Source: Brachynemurus nebulosus (taxonomy: Eukaryota; Arthropoda; Insecta; Neuroptera; Myrmeleontidae). From it: a stretch of 64,000 bases of DNA. Location: positions 13,222,305 through 13,286,304 of the forward strand of contig JAPWDM010000006.1 of NCBI GenBank assembly GCA_035578155.1, read 5' to 3'. Positions 45,361 through 56,618 of this stretch are shown piece by piece (the first letter of the stretch is position 1; each line of letters starts with the position of its first letter). The notes below the pieces were generated by a model, which was not told the origin of the DNA, did no database searches, and saw only the letters and a program-made list of their open reading frames with translations. The position numbers and the translations under genes are program-made.

Positions 45361-46647
45361 ATAATTACATCAAAAAGGAAAAAATCGTAGAAAATCTACA
45401 GTATTCTACTCGCTTGCAATCGCTATTACTCACCCCGATGTATTACGAGTTCGTGAGTAATTGCTATCATTACCAGCTCACTGAATAATATACTATTATC
45501 AAAAATTATTCTATTAAATACCCATAAACACCTTCGTTCTAATATTAAAGATCATTCTTATGACTCTTCGTGTAAAATAACATGAATTAAGGAGTGAAAT
45601 ATTTTGGACTAGAGTCAGGCGAGACAAAATCCTTACACCGTACTGATTGGCTCATCGCTAGGAAATACTAGAACCACGTACTACGTACTCTTTTTGGCCT
45701 TCGGGTCAAACTGCAAATTTGAATTTTACATAAATATTGAACAAGTGAGACAAAAACAATATTTATATTGAGGTAATTTATGAAAGGAGAACAACAACTC
45801 AAGCATTCCATCCACTAAAAAAAAAAAATTGTATTGTTGTATTTGGCTATGGACATCGAGCGCTGATTACAATTAAGAATGTTGGCTGGCTGAAAGAAGA
45901 ATCGTGGGTCAGTTTTGTACACACGCTCTGTTGGGGGCATTGGCACTGAACTAGCAGCAAGAAGTAGATAGATACTCTACTACGGCCACCATAGACAAGC
46001 CACAAAGATCATCACATACATACATACACACATATGTATAGAATAAATAGATGTACGTTACAGAACACCCCCCCCCCCACTGTGTCCTCACCACTTACCC
46101 TATCACCTGTGTATGTAGGTACTACTACAAACTCGTTCAGCACCTATCAATCTACTAACTATGTATGTATGTAACCAAAAACAATTCTTTCTACTTCGTT
46201 TCATATATCGCACACACAAAAAAAGGCAGCAAGGTTCATCATAACAGTACTACACAATCGTTTTACCTATTCTTATTCTACTAGTTCTCAAAAAATTGCA
46301 TATGTAATGGCAAATATGTTAACACAAACATATATACACACATACGTACATATACTAACAAAACTTTTGGTAATTATTAAAATAATTACATCGAAACAAT
46401 TTGTTGGAAAATATTATTTCATAGGTTCATTCATTTTTGTATATTCATAAGAAATATGAATAATTTAAAAAAAAAATTATCAAGTGTGTGGTTCGACACG
46501 CATTAATTCGGGGTTCTTCAGAGGTTAGGAGCCCCCACACAGCTTTCAGAATAAAATATCTAGGGGATTTTAAGTACATTTTTTAAATTTAATAGATTTG
46601 AGCGTTACTTTATAGTTTATGGTATTCCGTATTTGATATTAGTACAT
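45361..46647. other. noncoding stretch
   Basis: Small inverted patch ATTACTCACCCCG / CGTGAGTAAT near 45427-45460. Degenerate family H start (ATCAAGTGTGTGGTTCGACA) at 46479. Poly-C at 46070. Family J lead (TTAATAGATTTGAGCGTTAC) at about 46590. No gene. Confidence 0.5.
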
Positions 46648-46905
46648 AAATAGTATATTGTGCAATAAGTGCGGGAAATTGTCGATTGTCCACGAAAGCG
46701 AAGTTGAGCGCACGAACGTAGTGAGTGCGCTCATTCGCTTGATTGGGCAATCGACAATCCCGCACGAGTTGCACATACTAATTTTTTATTACGAATTTCA
46801 CATACTATTATTATTACTATTTTTTACATTTTTATTATACTTTTTAAAATAATATTTTTAAGTGTTCGTCTTTTTTTTCTGAATTAATTATTGTTTAAAT
46901 TACTT
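46648..46905 (+). repeat. family G foldback, copy 2
   Basis: Same hairpin as at 29118 (GTGCGGGAAATTGTCGATTG against CAATCGACAATCCCGCACGA) and the same AT-rich tail to TTTTTAAGTGTTCGTC and GAATTAATTATTG. The frame 46658-46852 is repeat. Confidence 0.78.
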
Positions 46906-47004
46906 TGTTGGTATTTTTAACGATATCTCGCATGACTGAAATTTTATCCATGCTCCAGCATTTCGCTTAAGGAATCAAATTTAAATCTTTGGAGAATGTT
47001 TTCT

Positions 47005-47165
47005 AATATTAATAGATTTGAGCGTTACTTTATGGTATTCCATATATTTGTGAATAATAAACAAATATTTTACTTCGCAAATATTGTCACAGTTTCAAAA
47101 TAAAAATAAAAAATAATAAAAGTGGTATTTTTGCCAAGTAAAATATTTGTTTATTATTTACAATG
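47005..47165. mobile_element. family J foldback, deleted copy
   Basis: Lead TTAATAGATTTGAGCGTTAC, then AATAATAAACAAATATTTTA with CTTCGCAAATATTGTCACAG, mirrored shortly after by AAAGTGGTATTT.TGCCAAGTAAAATATTTGTTTATTATT. It is the family J structure of 57.2 kb with most of the stem centre removed. Confidence 0.7.
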
Positions 47166-47554
47166 TTTTCTAATACCGAAACATACCTCGATGCAAAATT
47201 TCATTTATTGTGGCTCATTTTCTTTACTTCAAAACTATTTTTTAATTTTCGAAAATCTGGCTGCCGATATCTCCGAAATCTACCAACACAACTTAGCCAA
47301 AAAAAATTGTGGTTGAGTACAAAAGTGGAGACAAAACAACGCCCAAAACTCAACGTTTCACATACAGACCATAAAAATGAAAAATGGTAAGAGAAATGTA
47401 AACTTTACTTAAAAGCCTTTCCAACTGATGCCTCACACGATGGGCTAGGTGCTATTCTTTTTTACTGCCTATTAATAAATTAACTAATATTTATAGCATG
47501 TGCATGGATTGACGAAACTGAAATGGTTCCGTGATTTTGACCACGGAACTCTAA
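47166..47554. other. noncoding spacer
   Basis: Two short overlapping forward frames have no motif. The segment ends in the TAA duplication of the next element. Confidence 0.4.
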
Positions 47555-48018
47555 GGCCCGATTTACATTAACGCTCTGCTCTCACTCCGATATCACTCCG
47601 CTCCAGGTTCGATAAAATATTCTTACACAATAAACAATGAGAGTGTATTCACATCATCGCTCTGATATCGGTCCGATATCAGTCACGGTTCGCTCCCGGT
47701 CCAACGCCACTCCAATATCAATATCACTCAGGTAATATTTTATCGGAGCGATATCAGACTTGTTATGGCTTGTACCTATAGTGTAAACACTTTTTTGATT
47801 CCACTTCACTCCGCTTGCATTCAGTTTGTTATGAAAAGATATTTGTATCTGAACTGAGACCGAACTGGGAGTGTACCCAGAGTGGCATTATAATGTGAAT
47901 AGAGAACGAATAGGTACCAGCATGATATCAGCACTGTAATGTGAACACAACAAGATTATATCGAATCGGGAGCGTAGTGATATCGGAGTGAGAGCGGAGC
48001 GTTAATGTAAATCGGGCC
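47555..48018. mobile_element. PIF/Harbinger-type MITE
   Basis: Ends GGCCCGATTTACATTAACGC and mirrored GCGTTAATGTAAATCGGGCC, with TAA at 47552-47554 and 48019-48021. Both ends continue as repeats of CACTCCGATATCACTCCGCTCC-type words in opposite orientation. Length 464 bp; no coding remnant. Confidence 0.9.
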
Positions 48019-48548
48019 TAAAAATGGAAAAATATGTCACTTTGATTGCGCATACTTTAAATACTATCTCTTTCAGTTCAACAATATAAAATATTAATCA
48101 AACAATTGGACCGAATTTCAATCACCACACAAAACAGTATGATAAAGTTTGAACATTCATCCAGTACTACCTAATACTGGTATGTAAGTCTAAAGAGGAC
48201 AGTGTGTGTCTGTCGTTTGTTTATCAGTTGTCAGAACACATTAGCATATCAAATTATAAACCCATTTTCCCAGCGGGCGGTGACATTGATTGTCAGCAAG
48301 TAAACAACTTGTGTGTCGTGGCATATCGTCGGCCGGCGACCGGCCATCAAAATGTGCTGCTAAGTCGGTACATATGTACAATCAAATCAAATACACTTAT
48401 CTTAACATGATGTCTTGTGCTTTTTGCTTCAAAACACAAATTATTGTTTTTTCCTGACAATGGCGAGAGTGTTGGGTAGATTAAGTAAGTAACACATAAC
48501 GCACATTCAACGCAACTTCCACCAAGGAAGACAAAAGAAAATGCTTAA

Positions 48549-49329
48549 GTGTACGTGCACACAGAAAGTGAGTAACAGCAGAGCGATGCCGAGCGAGTAC
48601 ATGCTATTTTGTTAAACACATACATTTTAGTGCACATGTTCAAACACATGGCCGATTCAAACCGTTGCCGAGCGATACGATGCGAGTTCGGACCGAGCTG
48701 ATTTGCTAATGTCAAACAAGTTTGATATTTTTCAAGCGTTTTGAAGCTGATTTCGTTTGTTGTGCTTTCTTTCTGTTGTGTGTTTTGTCGTTTTTATCGT
48801 TTTTGTCCACTGTTGTTGCGTCGTAATATATACATATATAATATTTCTTTTGTATTATTTAAAACATATGACACATATAATAATAACAAGATAAAAATGG
48901 ACATCGAATTATTAATAAATGAAATTTATTTACGCCAAGCATTGTGAGATCAAAAACATAGGAATTACCACAACCGAGATTTTGTTGGCAGATTATGGCG
49001 GTATATTTAAAAAAAAAATTAAATTTAGACGGTTTCATAATTAAATTAAAATATAATCGAAGGTACTAGAAGTCATTGTAAAGTACCCTCAAAAATTTTT
49101 ATGAATCTTGTCGTAGCTGAGGTAGAAAATGATAAAATTCACCATGTTCGTACCTATTTTTATTTATTTCATGGATCCAGTACGAAAGATTTCTAAAGAG
49201 TCTTTTCTGTCTTAAACGTAATCTTATATAAACAGCAAGCAGTATGAACACTAACTAGATTCAAACTCGCTCGGTCTCGCTCGGCACGGTAACGCTCAGT
49301 CCAGTATCGCACGCAGTGTGGACGACTAC
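48549..49329. mobile_element. PIF/Harbinger-type element with MADF remnant
   Basis: Ends GTGTACGTGCACACAG and, mirrored, GTAGTCGTCCACACTG, with TAA at 48546-48548 and 49330-49332. Inner ends contain GATGCCGAGCGAG and CTCGCTCGGCACGG. A MADF-like fragment at 48897-49010 fits Harbinger elements, whose second gene often encodes a Myb/SANT or MADF DNA-binding protein. Confidence 0.8.
48897..49010 (+). pseudogene. MADF-domain protein N-terminal remnant
   Basis: ATG at 48897 starts MDIELLINEIYLRQAL, then a TGA stands where MADF domains have Trp, and the frame continues DQKHRNYHNRDFVGRLWR to a stop. The MADF consensus (I..V...P.LWD....Y.N......W..I) is recognisable: leucine-rich start, LWD replaced by L-stop-D, YHNRD, and a closing Trp. 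It covers about 38 residues of an 80-residue domain. It is a relic of the accessory gene of a Harbinger transposon. A host MADF gene is less likely, given the element ends around it. Confidence 0.75.
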
Positions 49330-49332
49330 TAA

Positions 49333-50035
49333 TACTAATGTCACTCTAAGTATGTAATTCCTTCGTCCTAGTTTCATTCTGAGCGAGATTCAGACGCGCT
49401 TCATCAGCAGCAAATAAATAAACAATAAAAAATTAAACAGTTTCACCGAATTAAATGCTAAATTTGTCAAGCGGAAGGGTAAAATTCTAAGAAAAATCAT
49501 ACCCTTGGTCTAATTCGACATTCTTAATCATCACGTTTCGTTTCACTCCTTCTAAATAACACCACCACTTTCATTAATACCATTCCCAAACTATAATATA
49601 AATTAAACGCTTCTAAAAAAAAAAATACAACTAAATCACCAAGTATGTATTTTCGTAATTGTTCCTATGTTAAAGTATGTACCTATATAAGGTGTGTGCG
49701 CTTGTTACCTATCACTTCCCGATCACAATAATGTAAACCAAAATACCCGCAAATTATTCAAAATATACTTACTTACCTTGAATGAAAGAAGACCTAGTTA
49801 GAAGAAATTTTGTTCTTTTTAATCATCGGTATTATACAGGAGTCTAACGAAATGTGACGGTACATAACGCGGAGTTAGAGTATAGCTTGTCCAAGAACTT
49901 CCCAACTTCCTTACTGGACCAAATTTGGCATTACTGAGAGAGATTCTATTGTACTACCCGGCACGTCCACCATAGCTACAATTTCATTTGTAAATTTACG
50001 TATCAGATAAGCAAATTCTGTATCGTATGTGAAGA
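49333..50035. other. AT-rich noncoding stretch
   Basis: No gene or repeat boundary recognised. Confidence 0.4.
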
Positions 50036-50057
50036 ATACATACATACATACATACCT

Positions 50058-50092
<35 letters not shown>

Positions 50093-50094
50093 TA
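50036..50094. repeat. (TACA)n(CA)n microsatellite
   Basis: ACATACATACATACATACCT then more TACA units and a CACACACA tail. Confidence 0.92.
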
Positions 50095-50185
50095 TTCGTG
50101 TGGTCTAGGGATTTGGTTTTGGTTTTGGAACCGAATGCGGTTAGCACGTTTCATAGTCGAAGTCGAAGTGAATTATATAAATGAC

Positions 50186-50622
50186 TAGCCGTACCCGCGA
50201 CGTCGTTCGCGCAAAGCATTGTCATAAACTCAATGAGAAGTATGTAAGTGTAATAATTATACAGAACTTGCAAAGAATAATATAATTTTTGTGTAATGCA
50301 TGCACATGCTCAAAATGGTTTTTCTATTTTCCCGTGGGAATGAGGAATTGTCCCGGAGTAAAAAGTATCTTAAATGTTGACCCAAGTAATAGATTATCAC
50401 CACACCAAATTTCATCAAAATCCGTTCAATAGTTTTTTGCGTAATACGTGCACATGCACAAAATGGTTTTTCTATTTTCCCGTGGGAATGAGGCATTTTC
50501 CCGGAGTAAAAAGTATCTTAAATGTTGCCCTAGGTAATAAGTTATCACCACACCAAATTTTATTAAAATTCGTCCAATAGTTTTTGCGTGATGCGTGAAC
50601 AGACAGACAGACAGACAAATCT
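50186..50622 (+). mobile_element. SINE/RTE-tail-like retroelement with internal duplication
   Basis: It starts ACTAGCCGTACCCGCGACGT and ends GTTTTTGCGTGATGCGTGAA with CAGACAGACAGACAGACAAA, the head and tail of a common insect retroelement class. The body holds two tandem copies of about 150 bp (CAAAATGGTTTTTCTATTTT, CCCGTGGGAATGAGG, GGAGTAAAAAGTATCTTAAA, CACACCAAATTT.AT.AAAAT.CGT). The frames here are repeat. Confidence 0.75.
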
Positions 50623-51456
50623 ATCTACATCGATAACTATTTATAGTACCAGTACAATTTTCAAAAAATATTCCATGTACAGAAATGGTCTCGTTACAAT
50701 TTTATTATGTATATGTATAGATAAACCGCGTGTATGTCCGATTATTCAGTGTCCAGACCTGCCGGCCTATTAATAGTGTGCCCTCTATACAGCGTGGTGC
50801 ATTCCGGTATTACTAACTCCCCCTCCCCCCTCACTCTCCCACTTCTAGTGTACACATTATTGTCAAACTGCTCATCTCTTGTTTTGCGGTTATGCACACA
50901 AAATGGCTTTAGTGTATTCATCACAAATCACTAGAGAATTCTATTCATATTAGGTATCATTTTGTTTGAGGTAGCACACAGCTTCCTCGTACTCGTATAA
51001 CAGATTTTTATCCAATCTTTAAAATGATTTTGTGCTTACCTTTTGAACATCATTAGAAATTAGACACTAAGGAAATGTTTTGTTTAGTAATAAAAAAAAA
51101 AATTATTCGTGAATATAAATACGAATAGTATTCTAAAGCTGTCTGTACACTAATCTCGAGAGCAAGCAGGAACGAGCATTTGCTCGGGTTCGTTAATGTT
51201 CGCTTGTGTTCTTGGTCCATTTTTTCCGTGTTCTCACTTACCAAAAACAAGCAAGAACACTTCTTTTTTTTACGTACCCTCAGTTGAGTTACTTCAACTT
51301 CAACGAGCATACATAATCGTACAAGCATTCGCTCGCTTTCATATGGATATTCCGAAAAGCAAAAGACACTATTTACGAATATAATTTGGTCTTACGTTGC
51401 TCGTTGAAAAAATAATTTACTCGTATTCGTCCCGTAAGCTTATTTTTATGGCTATA
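50623..51456. other. noncoding stretch
   Basis: At 51140-51215 lies CTGTACACTAATCTCGAGAG then AGCAAGCAGGAACGAGCATT with TTCGTTAATGTTCGCTTG. This resembles a Harbinger-type subterminal region, but a matching end with TTA/TAA could not be established. No gene. Confidence 0.4.
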
Positions 51457-51718
51457 CAGAGTGTTAGTGAATAAGTGCGAATGATTTTAACAGATGATTG
51501 CTGAGGTTCTTTTGTGTAGAAAAGTTCATATAAACCCAAGTCTGAAAGTGCTTAGTTTTCAAGATACAGAGTAGACGGGCTACTAGATAGCCTATACCGG
51601 TTTTAGGAGCCCATACTAAGCGTTTTCGGATCTGGGTTTGTATGAATTTTTTTACATAAAAAAAACTGAGCAATCACCTGTTAAAATCTTTCGCACTCAT
51701 TCACTAACACCCTGTATA
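51457..51718. mobile_element. 262-bp foldback MITE (GTGTTAGTGAATAAG ends)
   Basis: Ends ATACAGAGTGTTAGTGAATA and mirrored ATTCACTAACACCCTGTAT. The stem continues through GATGATTGCTGAGGTTCTTT and mirrored AACTGAGCAATCACCTGTTA, so most of the element folds back. The TA-ACAGGGTG end is widespread in insect DNA transposons. A left half of a related element is at 54131-54255. Confidence 0.8.
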
Positions 51719-52550
51719 CCTTTCAGCCACTAATTCCCAAATAGTATTCTAAGTTACAAGAGAAACTTCCTTTACTTTTACACTTTTTGATTAATATTCG
51801 AATATTCGTTTGGATATAAACACGAACATGAATATTCGAAACACTGTTAGTGCAGCATACCATAGAAAAATCTAAAAAGGTTCGCGTATGGAATACTCTA
51901 GATACATCAACGTATGTACATTTTATACGCACGCATAGAAGTAATATTGTGAAAGTGGTTTTCTATTCAAAATAGGAAATTCTTACTTAAGTTTATTGTG
52001 CGCAGCTGTCAATTTCCATTACAACTCACCGGTTTTAATATAAAATCGCGTTATATGTACTGTGTATTTATTATTTAATATTAAAATTAGCATAATTAAG
52101 TTGTATGATAAGAATTATGAACGCGTGCTGAGACAGACGCTTAAGGCAACTTGCTTCAATTGGTTATATACATAGCACACACACTTTACCTACATATATG
52201 GAGTGAGCTTCTCCGCGTTCCTCATGGTGCTGTGATTGTTCGTTCAATTTATTGATTGCAGACAAATATGTATGTACTTTTAATCAATCGATTTTATTAA
52301 ATGGTCTGTGATAGATACTTAAATAATAATTCACTTTATGTACAATATAAAACGTTATAAAAAAAGACAATTAATTAATATCTCATTATATCAATACATA
52401 TTAATTATTATAATTTATAATCGATAAATAAATTAAATTAGATGAGTCTCCTATTATAGAGTATAATTTAAACGATTAAGTGATTTACATCAATAAGATT
52501 GGTTTTTGTATACAAAGTGATTCGAAACAAATGCATTGTAAAAAAAAAGA
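51719..52550. other. AT-rich noncoding stretch
   Basis: Nothing recognised beyond TTCGAATATTCG-type words near 51795-51840. Confidence 0.4.
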
Positions 52551-53017
52551 ATATACTGTGTGAGTTTTTCGAGAGTTGCCATTTTTATTACAGCCAAACC
52601 GTTGATTTAATCGAAAAATTGTTCAAAATAAGAGTTGTGGATATCGACGGGGGTAACCGATTGCTATAGTCAGGAGCTTTATAGCTCTTATGGTTTTCGA
52701 GCTATGATACAAACTTATAGATTTTTAAATGGGACTATATATTAATTTTTCGATAAAACTGATCTAATGCATTAATTAACAACATAAATGAGCAAAAAAA
52801 AATTTTTTTACCCAAGTTTAATTTTTTTAATTTTTCTTTAATTTATCAGTTAGGCGATAAAAATATGCACATGTACTTGAGGCTACTTCAACCGATAGTG
52901 TTTTTCTTGGTTACATTTCCATTACATCCAAGAGAAGAACCTTTCCCAGTAACATTTCTATCATAAAAATTTGGTTGTAATAGAAATGGCAACTCTCAAA
53001 AAACTCACATGGCATAT
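52551..53017. mobile_element. family I MITE, copy 2
   Basis: ATATACTGTGTGAGTTTTTC to mirrored AACTCACATGGCATAT, with the same inner sequence as copy 1. About 467 bp. Confidence 0.82.
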
Positions 53018-53950
53018 AGACTATAGAAAATTGTGCCCTGTTCGTTACATTTGACTGGATCCGAAATGCTTTACTGAGCCGCAGTGTATGTATATGCGTG
53101 TACTAAGATTCATTTTGGATTCATTGATTTGTTTGAAGTTTATTTATTTATTTATAATCTGTACACTTTCTGTTTGATTAAACCGAGAAGCATGGTTGAT
53201 TTGATTGACTGTTACTTGAACTCTGACAGTTTGGAATCAGTTTGAAGAAATACCACGTAGGTATCTTGTTGTATCTATGATTAAGTAACACGCGAAAATA
53301 AATTCTTATGGAGGAGATAATTTACCGTTAAAAATGCAATCAAACATAGAATTATTCACAATAACACTGGATCCAATGAATGTATTCATACAACAGAAAT
53401 ATATTTACGTCGGAAAATCATGCGCAGTTGCGCAGTGCTAAATATACGCCTTAGGTTTTTATTAGATGCTCCAAAACCAGAGAAAAGTTAACTTGAAAAT
53501 TAAGTATTATGTTAAATTTTTGACGTGAATCACGTGGATTAATGGCACTTGATTTGATGTAAGCGTGTAGAAGATAAACAAAGGAAGGATCAAGTGGTGT
53601 CACTTCAAATTTGATCTTAACGAATTAGAAGTGTAATTGAATATTAATTGTTTATTTACCACGAGAATACATATATTTAATTGCCTATTGTTATGTGTGC
53701 ATCAACCTTAAGGGGCTACATACCTCGTCAGATATACACTATACCTATCCATAACATACAACCGCATATAATGAAGATGTATAACATTTTGTAGTTTCAA
53801 CAGAGTGGCTTTTCCTAATCAAATTTATAGTAAATTAAAGTGATGACGATCATATTAAAAGTTATCCTAGATCCAACTTCATACTTTAAGTTTTTCTAAT
53901 AAAGAGTCCAGATATTATTACTCTTTACCGATCTACAGTATTAAGGTCCA
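53018..53950. other. noncoding stretch with a MITE end
   Basis: Positions 53030-53090 resemble one end of the 44333 MITE. The rest is AT-rich and unassigned. Confidence 0.4.
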
Positions 53951-54255
53951 CCTAAAAAATCTATAAGTTTGTATCACAACTCGAAAACTATAAGAGCTAT
54001 AAAGTTCCTGACTATAGCAATCGGTTGCCCCCGTCGATATCTACAACTCGTATTTGAACAATTTTTCGATTAAATCAACGGTTTGGCTGTAATAAAAATG
54101 GCAACTCTCGAAAAACTCACATAGTACGTAATATACAGAGTGTTAGTGAATAAGTGCGAAAGATTTTTAATAGATGATTGCTGAGGTTCTGTTATATAAA
54201 AAAGTTCATATAAACCCAGGTCCGAAAACGCTTAGTTTCCAAGATACAGGGTCTT
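53951..54255. repeat. family I partial copy 3 (minus) and adjoining MITE half
   Basis: Positions 53951-54127 are the left half of family I in reverse orientation, ending ATGGCAACTCTCGAAAAACT with CACATAGTACG. Immediately after, 54131-54255 is the left half of the GTGTTAGTGAATAAG MITE, broken at a T run near 54265. Confidence 0.75.
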
Positions 54256-54665
54256 CAGTTTCTGGTTTTTTTTTTTTTTTTTGTATTTTGCTAAATATTT
54301 CAAAACCGTTTTGAGATATTGACACAAAATTTGGGACACGTTATGACTTAATGATATGACACGTTAGAATAAATACCCATATTCTGAAGTAGACAGAATA
54401 TTTTTAGTCAAACCAGTGGCGTCCATACAGCCATCTGATGACATATTTTTGAAGAAAAAAGGTACGCAAATAATTTTTTCCAATTTGAAAATGTTTTTTC
54501 AAATGTTCCGTAAGTTGTTGACAAAAATGACCTGTTACTATTTTGTCGCTTCTGTAGCCGTTTTCAAGATAAAAAATAATTTCCAATTACTGTTCTTACG
54601 ACAAAAGAGGATTAGGTTCTCGTATTAACTGCTATGAGGTAACTTTATGAAAAAGCCTTACCAAT
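54256..54665. other. noncoding spacer
   Basis: Contains a 19-T run and AT-rich sequence; overlapping frames on both strands at 54404-54628 show no motif. Confidence 0.4.
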
Positions 54666-55003
54666 AAATACCCCTGTCGCAGCATCCTACATAACATAGC
54701 GAATTTCCTTTTATAAAAGTTAGTTTTTTGGAAACTAGTTGACATAGAACAATAGTTTAAAGACCTTTTTTACGTGATTTTTTCTTCTCTTTCCAATGGT
54801 GTAAAAAAATTTCACAAAAAAATTTTTGATTAAGGGGAAATTTTGGCAAAAAACTAATTATTTTCACGAAAATTGCCAAAAAAACCATGTTTCGGGCATC
54901 GGACGTGTCTGGTTAACGAACTCGTCCAACGGTTTGGGACTTCCAATGTTTTCACCAAATTTCATAAGTGTAAGACATTTTCTTCGAGAGTTATCACGTG
55001 GAC

Positions 55004-55006
<3 letters not shown>
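54666..55006 (-). repeat. family A, copy 6 (3' half)
   Basis: Minus-strand copy from AATACCCCTGTCGCAGCATC to GAGAGTTATCACGTGGACAT, then directly into TA. As in copy 4, the 5' half beyond the TA tract is missing. Confidence 0.82.
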
Positions 55007-55007
<1 letters not shown>

Positions 55008-55088
<81 letters not shown>

Positions 55089-55101
55089 ATTATATATATA
55101 T
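55008..55101. repeat. (TA)n microsatellite at the family A position
   Basis: About 94 bp of TA with two TTA interruptions; the overlapping frames are artefacts. Confidence 0.95.
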
Positions 55102-56618
55102 ACAAATTCGCGGCAAAATTACAATTTTAAATAAAGATGCAATCGAGAAACAGCATAAAAATACTAATGGTATACCTGAGACCACGTATCCTGGCAGCGC
55201 GCAAAAGATCAATTTAACATGTCCACGTAACAGCCGATAATAAAAGGGGAAATGAAAAAGAACAAATCGTTGTTATGTGTCTCGTTTTAGTGTAATTTAA
55301 AAGTAGACAAGTGAGGTCATTTATTCGTATCTTTACTTACATATCTTTACCCTTGTATAAATTACTGCCACGTAGAGTGACTTTTACTATACCCACTGTA
55401 AAATTACAGTGTTTTCCCTTTTGTTTTATTAAAATTTCATTTTTAAATTTCCATCTAATGAATATAACAAGACGTGTCAGTCAACTGTAAACATTTTAAT
55501 GACAATTTGAACATTTTTTTTTTTTTGTTCAGTCCCTGAAGATGGATTATTTTATGTACCGCTACAGGTCGTGTGCGAGGTACATACATACATGTGAATG
55601 ATGTATCTATCTATCCATCACCTTCGTTGTTGATCTGCTGCACTGCACTGACTGGCTGACTAGCTGGTCAGTGAGTGAGTGGTCAGCTTGCCGCGCGCTG
55701 ACCTCCGTTCTCGTACACCCGCACACTTGGACACGCCAGGTTGTTTTCAACACGCAGAATTTTAATACACACTCATAGCAATAGCATAGGGTAATATATC
55801 AAAAGAGAGCAGGTACATTTTTATATAGATTACCTGTTCTAATGTCAGAGGATTATTTATGCTTTCTTATTGTATTGTAAGTTATTGTATAGTTTGAAGT
55901 GTTGCAAATTTTATTTATTTTTTTTCTCTTCACAGAAAATTATAAATGTTTTGTTATTATGTAATGTAAAGATTTATTTTAACCTTTCAGCACCTTGTAC
56001 ACTGTAAAAAATTCATCAAGTGCGTGTCAGACATGCATTAAGTTAACGTTTCGTAGTCACTCCCTATAGGGTTTCTCAATTTCTCGGGATCAAATAAAGG
56101 AAATTTGGAACATTTGGGTAGTTTTTGAGATATATAATCTTCAAAATCGCAAAATATCACTTTTTCTTATTCGCGCTCAGCATTACAAAATGTTCCAATT
56201 TCAGTTCTATATATATCCTAGAAAGTTGCTTGATAGCTCATTTTAAAGAGAATTTAATGGGCTTTAATTTGATACCAATCTTGAATATTTTTTGAAAAAG
56301 AAAATTTTTTCGAGATAGTGTTTTTTGACAATTATGAAAATATATCCTCCATCCTCCACCCACATCATAATGCTAGGTAATTGGAATGTAATTGTAATGT
56401 GTATCAATAAAGTACAAAAATGATATGAGTGACGTCTGTTGTAGACAATAATGTCTGAAGAATAGACGTTAAATCCCCATTATTACTATTATTATTATTA
56501 TTATTTTAACTACAGAACCCGGATAGAAATACTATTTAGACTATACTATTTTACGTTGGGTTTATTTAGAACCACGGCCTATTTTGGGCGGGTTTCCATT
56601 ACCAAACTCTATCTGACA
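55102..56618. other. noncoding stretch with a GC patch
   Basis: Positions 55620-55750 are GC-richer (GTCAGCTTGCCGCGCGCTGA), a possible promoter or leader but without a frame. A degenerate family H start (TCATCAAGTGCGTGTCAGAC) lies at about 56007. An (ATT)n tract lies at 56483-56505. Confidence 0.4.

Noticed and set aside
51130..51870. Sixth Harbinger-type element around the 51457 MITE
   Set aside because: Inner words look right, but the two candidate ends do not align convincingly and no TTA/TAA pair was found.
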